From positions 248,001 through 312,000 of the forward strand of contig KV748252.1 of the NCBI GenBank assembly GCA_001692895.1: 64,000 bases of DNA, written 5' to 3'. Positions 21,413 through 31,941 of the stretch are shown here, one piece after another (position 1 is the first letter of the stretch; each line of letters begins with the position of its first letter). The notes beneath the pieces were generated by a model. It saw only the letters and a list, made by a program, of their open reading frames with translations, ran no database searches and was not told the DNA's origin. This stretch comes from Cenococcum geophilum 1.58. Lineage: Eukaryota; Ascomycota; Dothideomycetes; Gloniales; Gloniaceae. A program made the position numbers and the translations under genes.

Positions 21413-22757
21413 TACCTAATCAAGAGTCTGTAACAGTGTTCAGTAATTGAAATTCGAGCCCGCTAGGAATACTTCATGGTAACGTACTCTATAATTCTGA
21501 ATGTTCCCTTGACAAACCCCACATGCTATATTACTTATTTCTTGTGCGTCAGAGAATTATCCTAAAGTAATTTGGGCTATGTGGAAATACCCTACCGCGG
21601 GGAGCTCACCTGGAATCCCCGGATTCCATTAGAATGTCCGTGCATTTGCGTCGCGCCGCGAACTCCCTCTAGTTTCCCCTTAATTCTATAAAACTGTTTA
21701 AAGTTCCCAAGTCTTACCTGACGGCAAACGCAGCAGCAGCTTGGCTACCTAAAACGCAGCGCCGTAGCAAGGTTAGCGACTGAGTCGGAACTAGGTGCAG
21801 CGCCTCCGGAAGGCTAGCATAGCAAGCATTGAGGAAGCCGTTGCAATAGAATTATTAGATATTGCAGATACAATGGAAGCGGTAGCTGTAGCTTTAGCGT
21901 CTAGTGCTATAGCAGAGGATCTTCGGGATCTTCAACCGCCGCACCCTATACCGGCGAGCTACGTTAGCGTTCATGATATTCTTAGACATGGTCAAACCGA
22001 ATCTCTCAGGGTACATAGAGCAGCAGCTAGTCGAGTCGTTCCTCATCGTTACGTCAGGCATGAGATGCGATCGTGATTTCGACCGTAGATGAAGTTGAGC
22101 GGATGTCGAGATAAGCGCAGGCGAAAATGTCGTAGAATATGTATAGCATAAAACGGCCATCCAATTTGGATGGAATTCCCACCTAATTATTGAGACCTAT
22201 TTATCTGTGGTCATTAGCACTTCTTAGGAAACAGCAATCATGCTATTGAATATACAGTCGCTAGCGAAACCGGCTTCTATATCTACAGTAACGTTACGCA
22301 CTAATACCAAGACAGTCGGAATTCGCATCCTTCGGGTAAAATTAGATTATGTGCCTAGGGTCTTGGTGGTGGTAGATGAGTTAACCATCTTTTCAGGTAA
22401 GATCAAGGGTTGCGGCTTTGTGATGTACGTTTGGGGATGTCTCTGCCGCGGCGAATTTCCTCGGGCGCGGAAGATGGTGTCCCCTAAAGTACGCATACAC
22501 CAATCGGAGAGCTTCGGGCAGGCCTTGCTCCATTCTATTTTACCGTTGTCGTTTTTATCTTGCTCTCTAACAGGCTTGCATCTTCACTAAAGACCTGTAA
22601 ATCTTCCTTTTATTAAAATGTCGCCTTTTTCTACCGATATAACCTAGCTGGCACCACAAAAGACATTCAGAGCTGCTTCGGTATCAATTCAGTCAGTCGA
22701 TATATTCGAATACCCTGAAATGCAAACAGATGCTGTATCAACCTGAACCAACCTTCC
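21413..22757. other. Intergenic, no convincing gene
   Basis: ORFs at 21795-22076 and 22240-22590 on the plus strand are open but have no recognisable domain, no signal peptide and no splice partners. I treat them as chance. Confidence 0.4.
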
Positions 22758-22765
22758 GCACCCGC

Positions 22766-23148
22766 TAGTGAGGTTATCCATATTCAATATTGATTAACGA
22801 TGATTGAATATTGAATATTATATATATATATGGTAGTATTATACCGTTTTACATAGTCATATACATAAAATTAGGGTATACTATAGGTCGCAGTATAGAT
22901 GATAGGTAGAAAATAGGTAGAAGATATATAGGGGAGGGAAAAGAGGTAGGTGGAGGGGGGAGCATTGTGTCTAAATGCCTGTGCACGGCTGTACACGCCT
23001 GTGCACGGATCCTACTTTACGTGTTTCAATTTTGTATGGAGGCTTGGCTCAATATTCAATATTCAATAAAATGTTCAATATAAGTTGGCGGTTGAATATC
23101 AATATCAATACGCCCTCATATTGATATTGAATATAGAATACCTCACTG
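22766..23148. mobile_element. hAT-type MITE in the 3' flank of the GDPD gene
   Basis: A 383-bp element with ends TAGTGAGGT and ACCTCACTG (inverted repeat with one T/C difference at the tip; similarity continues through an ATATTCAATAT stretch). It is flanked by the perfect 8-bp, GC-rich direct repeat GCACCCGC at 22758-22765 and 23149-23156. The YAGTG tip and the 8-bp duplication are hAT features. The inside is AT-rich, with ATATTGAATATT palindromes and a short repeat of CTGTGCACGG/CTGTACACG. It has no coding capacity. Confidence 0.85.
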
Positions 23149-23164
23149 GCACCCGCGAACCACC

Positions 23165-24397
23165 TCACAGGTCCATGCAATTTGCATAGTATGTAACCGT
23201 CGCTGGCCAATCCGAAAACAGCGCCCTGATTCCGACCTGCTTCGCCAGCACATCCAACACCGTATACATATCACCGTCATTATTGATTACCGGCGCCACA
23301 TACTGATAATAGTAATCCCCCCCATGATTCAAAAACCCGGAGCGCTCAAAGCTCCAACTAATAATATCGAGCCCTGCCTTCTTGGCCGCAATGCTATACT
23401 CGGACGGTATGATGCGATTCTGCGCGTCCAGCTTGACCAGGGCGAAGAAAGCCGGCGCGACGATCTTAACACCATTCTTGGCAAGCATGGGTAGCTGCGC
23501 TGTCGAGTTACGGTAGCCCTCAGGCGTGTCGACCTGCTCGTCGAGAGCGACGGCCTGCTTGCCGAACTGCGGCTCGTGTTTGATCCAGTAGTAAATGTCG
23601 TCGATCAGGAAGCTCTGCGGGAAGACACGGGAGGGGCTGATGCCGGCTGTCTTGTAGTCGTCGATGATGCTCTGAGCGAATTGCTCTTGCGTCCAGTCGA
23701 GGTATGGCATTTTCACCGTTGGTGTTTTGGCCTCAGGGGTGAATTTCAGACCAAAGGAGTCGATGAGCCTGATATATTCTTTGTGGGTCATCAGCGTGCC
23801 GCAGGTTGAGTAGAGGTCGGTACGGAAAGGGGGCGTGCCGCCTATATACTGAGTTGCGTTTGTCGCAGTGGGCACTGATGCGTCCATCTTCCCGCAGAGT
23901 GTCTTGAACTCGGCGAGTGTGATATCGCTAGTGCAGCATGTAGCCGACGCTGGCGTGCCTTTAACAGGGTCTGCGGGGACGAATGGCTTGGTACATTTCT
24001 TCGCGAGCTCGGGAATCACGAGAATGTTGGTCGTTGTGTGCAAGTCACATTGAGAGTGTCGGCACACGAGCTGCTTGTCTTTTGTGAAGGTGACGTCACA
24101 TTCGATAACGCCTGCGCCCATGCGCGCAGCAGCCCTGTAAGATTCTTCGGTGTGCTCAGGGAACTGCAGGGGTGCCCCGCGATGGCCGAAAGTGAAGTCG
24201 GTTGTGTGGAATGGCCCTTCAGAACACGACTGCAATTTCTTCTTAAGTGGTCCTTCGTCCATATCGTTGACTACAAAGTATGGTCGTGGGCCGAGTTGGA
24301 CATTGATCCTATCATGGTCCTGACGCTCGCCATTCCATAGAAAGGGAACTGCAGAGGTGAGCCCGAAAGTCAAAGTGAAAACGAGAGTGGCGCGCAT
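23165..24397 (-). CDS. Secreted glycerophosphodiester phosphodiesterase (GDPD family)
   Basis: A single exon of 410 aa. The signal peptide is [18 protein letters not shown]. The GDPD fold is shown by [18 protein letters not shown] (His72, Glu81), [14 protein letters not shown] (Glu99, Asp101) and CRHSQCDLH (His114), then [19 protein letters not shown] and the late [10 protein letters not shown] block. The family cleaves glycerophosphodiesters to glycerol 3-phosphate and an alcohol; secreted fungal forms scavenge phosphate or choline. A 410-residue length is usual for the fungal extracellular subgroup. The stop codon is only 8 bp from the duplicated target site of a hAT-type MITE, so that element is probably part of the 3' UTR or terminator region. 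Confidence 0.9.
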   Translation of the reverse strand: MRATLVFTLTFGLTSAVPFLWNGERQDHDRINVQLGPRPYFVVNDMDEGPLKKKLQSCSEGPFHTTDFTFGHRGAPLQFPEHTEESYRAAARMGAGVIECDVTFTKDKQLVCRHSQCDLHTTTNILVIPELAKKCTKPFVPADPVKGTPASATCCTSDITLAEFKTLCGKMDASVPTATNATQYIGGTPPFRTDLYSTCGTLMTHKEYIRLIDSFGLKFTPEAKTPTVKMPYLDWTQEQFAQSIIDDYKTAGISPSRVFPQSFLIDDIYYWIKHEPQFGKQAVALDEQVDTPEGYRNSTAQLPMLAKNGVKIVAPAFFALVKLDAQNRIIPSEYSIAAKKAGLDIISWSFERSGFLNHGGDYYYQYVAPVINNDGDMYTVLDVLAKQVGIRALFSDWPATVTYYANCMDL

Positions 24398-25361
24398 GAT
24401 GGGAAGCTAGATCTCAACCAACAGCGTTGATTTCCAGACTCTTCGCTCGTCTTGATGCTTAAAATCGTCCGCGAAACCAGAGCAGAGAAATAATACGGAG
24501 AATTGGGATCAATCGGAATACTTATAAGATCCCAGAAGCCTTACCATGCCTCTCTGAACAGAAAAACCTACCCAAAAAGCTTGTAGAATACCGAAAATCA
24601 CTTAGTGGGGCTCCTGAGTAAGGAGCTCTACAGCCGCAAACCCCGCCCGTGCTAGGATTCTGTGCTTCTACTGCTCGAAGCCTGGAGTTGAGCCCTGCTA
24701 GCCAAGGACTCGGTACCTGGATCTCGAGTAGAGGATGAGATATGACATACACGTGGGCCCTGATACGTCGGCGGGGTTGCTGGAGGGGGCTGGCCAATAC
24801 GATTATCTGCTCATTACATGCTTAATCAACCATCCCTGATGCTTTCCGTGCACATGGGAACAGATTGGGAAACCAATTGGCTGGAATGTGGAGGAAAGCC
24901 AAGATGCCAAGAGCGGGGGTTCAAGACTTCCGCCTGGGCGCCTCGTGGTTTATCTTGGGAGCCTTGGGCCATGGTATTTTCAAGAGTTTGAACCTTCTTC
25001 TTTGAGACTTTATATGCGGTCATGCCGGTGATGGTGGGATAGTGCCCACGCACTGCCTAGATAGGAAGGGCCCTGGCGTATGGCGGATCGTGTCGTCGGC
25101 GCTCTTTTGCTGACAGAAGGTGAGTGAATTCGGGAAGCCCGAGTGGGTTGAGAGCCAAGCTTCGTGTGCCCTTCCCCGATAACAAACAGAAGCAACGGGT
25201 AGATAGCTTAATGTTATTGAGGGGCACTGCTTGTCTTGATGGTGGACGTGGAAGCGAGGGAGAGGCTGGCCCGTGCCAAATGAGACAACGCACGGACAAA
25301 TTCTTCACATTCGGGTATACGACGTTTCTGCCATCAAGCCAAGGTTCAAGATTTAATAGTA
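24398..25361. other. Intergenic, no gene seen
   Basis: About 1 kb upstream of the GDPD gene. ORFs of 60-90 codons overlap on both strands with no domain resemblance. Confidence 0.5.
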
Positions 25362-25487
25362 ACGTGAGACACGGCCTGAGTTTTGCTTGATTTGAACATC
25401 AAAATTCGCCAAAATGTCAATTTGGTGGTGAATCGGGAGGCGGCCTACTAGCGCGAACAAAACTCAGCAAAACCCCGTGTCTCACGT
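25362..25487. mobile_element. Tc1/mariner-type MITE
   Basis: A 126-bp element with perfect 13-bp terminal inverted repeats ACGTGAGACACGG, flanked by TA on both sides (25360-25361 and 25488-25489). The subterminal sequence TGAGTTTTG is also repeated in inverted order. It is too small to code. Confidence 0.8.
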
Positions 25488-25655
25488 TAGTCCGTTTTAC
25501 TTATGATAGACTATTCATTCTATATAAGGCCTCTTTGAAGATCCCCTATGGTCTATAACGGTCTTTGAAAGTCGAATGTTGACGGTTACTCGTAGAGATC
25601 CTGGGAATTTTCCTCGCAACGCTTGATGAAGATTCTGGGACATTCGAGACCAAAT

Positions 25656-26237
25656 AATCCGGAAAGTAACTTCCGAATCTTCTGCCAAGCTAGCGGCCTA
25701 GCAGGCGGTAAGGGGGGCTAAAGCACTACTTAGAACCTATTTTAGCCTCCCCCACCTACCCCTTACCTATGGGTACGTGGTTAAATTCAGCCCTACTAGT
25801 CCTATTTTTATGCTCTACACGTCTCTCTTCGTATTCATATGCAAGAGAGGCATAAGGGAGAAGCAATAGAAAGGGGTGGTTTAGGTAGGAAGGTGGGTTT
25901 AGGTGAACAGTGCTTAAGCTTTGACATTCTCTTTTTAGCTACCCCTTTTCTACTGCATCTCCCCTCTCCCACCTCCCATTTCTCTCTTAACTCTGGCCGT
26001 GTCTCTGCCTGCGCCTCTACCTATATCTTTGCTCGTGTCGCTGCTCGTGTCTCTTTTATAGGAATACGTAGAAGCGTAGAAATAAAGAGGCGTAAAGAGG
26101 TGTAATAAAGATAGGCTACTTAATTAATCTATAACTCCAGAAAATAAGCCTTAAGCCACTAATTTTGTACCGGCAGGATTAAACTTGGCAAATGATTCAG
26201 ACAGTAAAGTTACTGCTAAGAGTTACTGTCCAGATCC
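25656..26237. mobile_element. Degenerate copy of the Mutator-like TIR element
   Basis: The right end (about 26135-26237) is closely similar to the right end of the element at 45.8-46.7 kb, including ACCGGCAG, AAACTTGGCAAA and CAGTAAAGTTACTG. The left end (about 25656-25700; ATCCGGAAAGTAACT, CCGAATCTTCTGCCAAG) matches the other copy's left arm with a short internal loss. The interior is unrelated or diverged. No clear target-site duplication remains. A plus-strand ORF at 25839-26105 inside it is of unknown meaning. Confidence 0.6.
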
Positions 26238-26765
26238 TAACGCAAACCAATGAAACCATTCCATGTTCTAACATAACATCAACATATTTGGTAACATGTG
26301 ATGTCTAAATGTCTTCGCGCAGCAATCAATAGTGCTAGGAAAGAGTAAATAATGTGATGTGCAAATGGAATACTGCGGTTACGTGACAGTTAACTTTGAC
26401 TCACTGAAGGTGATCCCACGATTGAGTTTCGACAGCAATATTTGAAACCCTAAAAGCGCTTAAATAATCCAGGTTGCCATAGAGTGCTTAGAGAGCACTC
26501 AGACTGTAGAGAGGGCTTTAGACGAAGGTAAGCTTTCCACAGCAAAGTTACTTTCACTAACTGCACGCCAAAAATCTATGGGGGGTCTTTACACTCTCCA
26601 TCATACAAAGCCTTGCCCCATACCGCTTTCAATTTAAGGTCAAACTTCAAGCCAAGCAAAGCTACACCAACGTTTCCAAAACACCACGAGGGTAATATCT
26701 CTAGAAAATACTACAATTGAACAACTACACCATACTAAAACAAGCTTCTTCTGTTCTATTTCGTA

Positions 26766-27818
26766 ATGGTTTATATGTGGTCATCTCGCCGTTCCACTCC
26801 CTCCGCAGCTATTCCTCTTTGGCCACCTCTGGCCTCCGCGACTTCACTTTCGGCCTCATCAGGAACGAATGATCTAGCACCCACGGAGTCCAAGAACCCA
26901 AAGGCACCCATTACGAACGCATGACACGTCTGGGCCCCTCTCCACAACCAACCCCACGCATCCAGCCCTCCGAACCCACCCGCTGGATCTCGATAGGGGG
27001 TGCGCTACGCTCGGGCACCTACGCCTCTTTCCAGGGCCACGCCGAGTTTTGCGGTCTGCGTGAACTGCTCCGAGAAGCCTGTATACCGAGCGATGCCGCG
27101 AAGTACTTCGAGACTTGCGTCCAGCGGTTCGCGGAGGATGAGCGTTACAGCAGAGTCCACACCAAGTACGTCAACAGCCGCGATTTCGGACCCCGCACCG
27201 AGGAAGTGCTATAACAGCAAGCGCTGCTGGATGCGCTATTCCACCAGCCAGGACAGAGCGACTTCATGGACGCGAACGCGCCAGGAGCCAAGGCAAAAGG
27301 GTACCTGCGAGCAGGAGCCGGCGCCATCTTCGCCAGTATTGCGAGCCCAGACGGTTGGGAGCTGACCAAAGCCGTGAGGCTGAGGCAATCTATAGCAGGC
27401 TCGCTTCGTAGCAAGAAGTCCGGTCTGAGAGCGGCAGTCTATCGCGCTACGAGTAGCCGTGATTCATCCCAACGAAGGAAAAGACGAACACTATCATGCG
27501 TGCCTGGAAAATGTCTTCTATCACAGGGCCGTCGAGCGCCTTTTTGCGGAGGATTTGGGGGTCCGAGGGGGGGTGCTGATGCGGGAGGTACGACGTAACC
27601 ACAACTGCCGCTGCGGTGCCGTAAATCGCCTCATTCTTAAGATCAAAATCAGATGCCAGGCGGATGACGATGCAGACATCGACATACCACCTGCGTATCA
27701 GGAGCAGGAGGGCGGGATTAAGTCGACAGAGCGTAGTGAAGGGGTGGAGTTGGAGATCATGAGGAATGATTTATCAAACTGTGAGCAGGCGCTGGAGAAA
27801 GTTAGCATGGATTTGTAG
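26766..27818 (+). pseudogene. Decayed protein-coding gene of unknown family
   Basis: Coding-like frames follow one another but do not connect. One frame reads from about 26921 (for example GTYASFQGHAEFCGLRELL) through an in-frame TAA at 27212-27214 and goes on coherently (LLDALFHQPGQSDFMDANA, GAIFASIASPDGWELTKAV) to about 27450. A second frame then gives AVIHPNEGKDEHYHACLENV and FYHRAVERLFAEDLG until the stop at 27816. At least one nonsense change and one frameshift would be needed to break an original gene, unless introns were missed. The start is uncertain; a possible ATG lies at 26766. No domain was recognised. Confidence 0.45.
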
Positions 27819-30800
27819 AGTGAAGCGTGTATGGATTTTGAGAAGACCGAGACAAGTATTTGTAATGGGTAGATGATGGTTCTCATGCTGATGCTGGAAG
27901 TTTGATTGTTTAGCACTCGAGTCTTTCTTCAGCGTGGATGCGCTGGCTTAATTTTGCACTAAGAGTGCTTGGACGCTACTGTTAGTAGATATGAGCCAAC
28001 GCATAGATTTTTTCTTAAACACTGCTTGAGATCATTATAATATTCACAGCATACATAACTTAGAAGACTGTTTAGCGTCCGTGATTCTGTATAAGTATAG
28101 TTCTTTACCACTTTGCAGTCCAACTGGACGTCGACCTAGTATAGTCGTATGATTCTAATAAAAAAAAAAAAAGGATAAACACGGAGAGGCTCCTGAACAT
28201 CGGCGTTGCATTTTGCAAAACCGTGTTCGTGGCTTGGGGCCCTCCCCTTGTACTGGTCAAGATTTATCGGATAGGAGGCCTTACAGCCACATCTCCTGGG
28301 GCATCTCGATCCTGCAGGTGAACGGGAATAATGCTTGCTACGGTGAAGCCTTTGGGAGGAACCTCAAAACGATAGGCTAGCTGATTATTTCTGCTCTCCA
28401 CACTAGTTCTGAGTTCTGAGTACTGATTCTCCACCAATGATGTACCAGATATCCCAACAGGTCTCAATACTGTGGTAATTTGCTTTTCTAGTCAGCGCTA
28501 GGGGTGCCGAAGCATCCCGGAGCAGGAAGACCCTTATGCGCTGCGATGTCCTCGGGGAACGAGCTTGTGTAATTAAGTGGATGTTAGCGATTCGCATGCA
28601 GACGGCAGCCGATATTGACAGCTTGAAATAAAGATGGCCAACTATGTGAAGAGGCGGTCAAAGAAAGCAGATTGGTCCACCAAAAGATCCTCAACGTAAA
28701 TAATGCGAAACGGGTAGTTTCCCAGCTTGACTTGTTTGTTAGTTAATCACAGGTACTCGACAGCGATTGCCACCAGGATCGTGAGATGTCGGCTAAAACC
28801 AAACATAAATAATTGGATGGCGACTGTGTTGTGGTGCAGTTTAAGGGGAGCTGAAAATGGGCTGGGGCAAGGCCTATCATGTACCAAGTCAAGGGTGTAA
28901 CTCTTAACGCCACGAAAACCACCTTTCTGGTTCATGGATCGATATCAAAGTGCCGGACACTTAATCGATGGCTATCTAAAGATTTACGGAGGTAGCTCCG
29001 TCCGCCGAGTTGTGGTGATGATGGGATTATTAAGAAGATAACGCAAATTGAAATAGAAAATTCCGGAAATGTTTGAGGACTAGCCCGCTCTGTGGGATTC
29101 CTATAGAAATAGAAATGAAATGAAATTCCTAGCGCATTGTGCATTACTCATTACTCACTTATTCCTATTAATCCGGATACGAGTTCGGCCTATCGTTTTG
29201 GAGCTGAATAGATGAAGAGTAGAGTCGCCACGGTGCTATTCAGCTCAGGGGAACGGAGGAAGGATTTATCGTGCATCGACCTGCCTAATCAACCGAAGTC
29301 CGATATCGCAAAAAGTATCAAGGGCAAGACATTAGTATTTTAGTCTACTTTTCAAGGCATCGAATGAGATACGGTGGTGGAGAGGCTGCTAAGGTTCAAT
29401 TACTGATGGCTTTGGGTTGCCCTATGTATACGAAGACTTCTGCTGTTGATAAGGCTGGCACCTGCCTGTTTGTGCGCGAGTGCTACTGCCACTTCCGGAG
29501 AACGAGATTGAACGGGTTAAAGGCCCGTTATGCGAGGCTTCGGAGTGTAAGAGTGAGATGTCAAGGTTGGAACGTGGGTTTAATAATCCGGGCTTCGCAT
29601 TGGCAAGAGTCGCCGCGTGAAGCCAGGCGCGTGCCTCAGGGACGTTGAGGGATATGCACACCATAAGCTTTTGCTGATCGACGTCCGGTCGGCTGTATGC
29701 ACCGCCCAAGCGGCATGGGGTTAGAGTCGCATCGCAGTTACTCGGCATGACGAAGGGGCCTGGGGGAGGGGAGGCATCGGAATGAAGGTCGGATGCGGGA
29801 CGATGAATTAAGATCTTCGCGATCGCCATATTTTCGGACGCGTTGGATTTGCGCTAACGAGGCTGCGACTGGAGAGTCAAAGCGGCGGCTTTTCTAGAAG
29901 GCTACTTGGTTAGGGATGGTTAGGGGTGATCAGGGATAAGCTGAGTAGCCGCCATGGAGTGGCGATTTTGCAGTCGAACGAGTGGGCGGGATAAGCATGC
30001 CCAGGCGGAAGTAATTCGGAGCGAATTGGCTGGGCGTGGTTTCTGTTGCGCCTCGCACGCCTCTTCGTCAACGCCTTCGCGCGATGCTTTCGGGGGATAA
30101 GGGATGGTCTTGTGATCACGTCCGACAGGGTGGCTCAGCTGCGCGAAACTCTGAGTGCAGCGGCCAGCCACTAACCCGTCATCCTCAACTGCAGCCTTGA
30201 TATTTTCCTATTATTGTATCATTGTATTATTGTGTGTGTGTGTGTGTCTCAGCGGAGTGCATGGCACAGTCTGCCATCAGGCCATCCGGCAGAATCGTGG
30301 AAATTGGAGGCAGAGGCTCGAGATAGCACCGAAGCAGTGGGCGGCGCGGGCGTTCGTTGAAGCTAGTCAAAGCCGTCGTGTGCTGTAATTGGAGGCCTAG
30401 CGGCGCTGCTGGTGGCTTTTTCTGAGCGTCGTTTCAGATGCACGCTCAGATCTGCGCGCATAGACAGGCTGGAGTGAACGGGCTTGAGGGAATGCAGCCG
30501 GCAGCGCCAAGAGCGCCGCTAGAAGCGGTAGAACAGCGAGAGAAGACACAACGAAGGAATGGGCGAGTAGAAGCGGAATGCCCCAGACGCGCCCCGGACA
30601 GCTACACGTATCGCGGGCAGCGATGGCCGGCGACGACGACCACTGCTGCTCTGCCAGAACACCGCGCCGGCGCTCTGGTCGTCGGCCGTTCGCACCTGTC
30701 GTCGCAGCGTGGCCAGCGTTCAGCGAGGGCATCAGCGGGCATGCTCGCTCTAGCGGCGGTCCAGCAACAAAGAGCAGGGAGGCCCGTAGCCGTCGCCGTG

Positions 30801-31941
30801 CAGTAGTTAAGTTAGGCTGGCCGTCGCTTCCTCGTTCTCATGCCCACACCCCTGCCAACGCCCCATGTTCCTCGCCAGCCAGCCTTTTCCTGGAACACTT
30901 GCAGCCAGTCACAGCGCGGCAATGTGCCTTCCAGAAAAGATCCTTTCCCCACCCTCTCTGTCCTTCGAGTCCACCCACTTGCACTAATCCCGTCGCTCCC
31001 TCTCTCTCCCTTGGAGCCAACGCCCTTCTTGTGTGACCCTCATCCTTCTTCCTCACACCAGCAACCCTCAACCGCCGGCCCTCTTCTCCCCTCCTCTGAT
31101 CGCTCTCCCTCGTCCCCTCCGCTCTCCGGCGATGCTGCTCGCTGCGCATCTTTTGCGCGTGCGATGTTTGCGACACTGACGCTTTTATCCACCAACCCCT
31201 GCGTCTGAACATTGCAGTTTGCTGCAGCCGACTCCTCTGCTGAAGGCTGCTGTCCCCCGCAACACCCCCGCAGGCCTTCGTCATTGTCGTCGAGAGAGAG
31301 AGGGAGAGAGCTTCCTCTCGAGTCCGTTGTGTTGTGCGCTAGTTGTGTGCAGCGTTGACCGTTGACCGGCTATTTCCCGAGTACAGCAGAACACCTGCGG
31401 CTTTGTTTCAGCGTATCGCACCCTCATCTGCACTGGCGTCTTGCCTGCGTTGCGCTTCGTCGCTCGCAACTTTTTATAAAAGTTCTTGTAGCCTTGGTCT
31501 GTCGCTGCCTTCTTCTCTTTCTTCTCAGTTTAGACGGAGCGAGAATCGAGTTGGTCGTCGATTCAGATTAGATCTCAGAGTCACTCTCGCGCTCTTGTGG
31601 CCACTAGCACCTCCCCACGCCTTCCAGTGTTTGCAATTTTGCGTCGCTCTTACTCATTCTATATTTGGCAGTCGAAACAAAGCATCAAGCCTTTGTTGTT
31701 GCGCCAATTGAACTTCCCGGCGCTTTGCGCCTCTGACCGATCACCACCTACACTCTCCACAGCCTACTGCTACCTTCATCAGTAGGACTCTTTGTCCAAT
31801 TCTCCGTATATTCTTTGACTCGACACCGCGAAAACTCCCTACTATTTTGCAACGCCACCAGGCAACCTCCCGAAAGTGCGGGAGGCTTCAGACAAAGCCC
31901 GGAGACCAGCTTCACTGGTCGCCAGAGGAAGGAACACAAAC
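27819..31941. other. Long gene-free region including the cAMP phosphodiesterase promoter and leader
   Basis: About 4 kb with no supportable gene. Landmarks: a poly-A run at 28158-28171; a (TG)n microsatellite at about 30230-30247; a GC-rich section at about 30300-30800; and a strongly pyrimidine-rich section at about 30840-31150 and again near 31480-31530. Opposite-strand ORFs of 100-150 codons at 30.4-31.3 kb reflect the GC/CT bias. CT-rich blocks ahead of a fungal gene usually mark its promoter and transcription start, so the phosphodiesterase probably has a long 5' leader. Confidence 0.5.

Noticed and set aside
30397..31284. Several overlapping ORFs of 110-150 codons on both strands
   Set aside because: They arise from GC- and CT-biased DNA with few stop codons; no splice or domain support.
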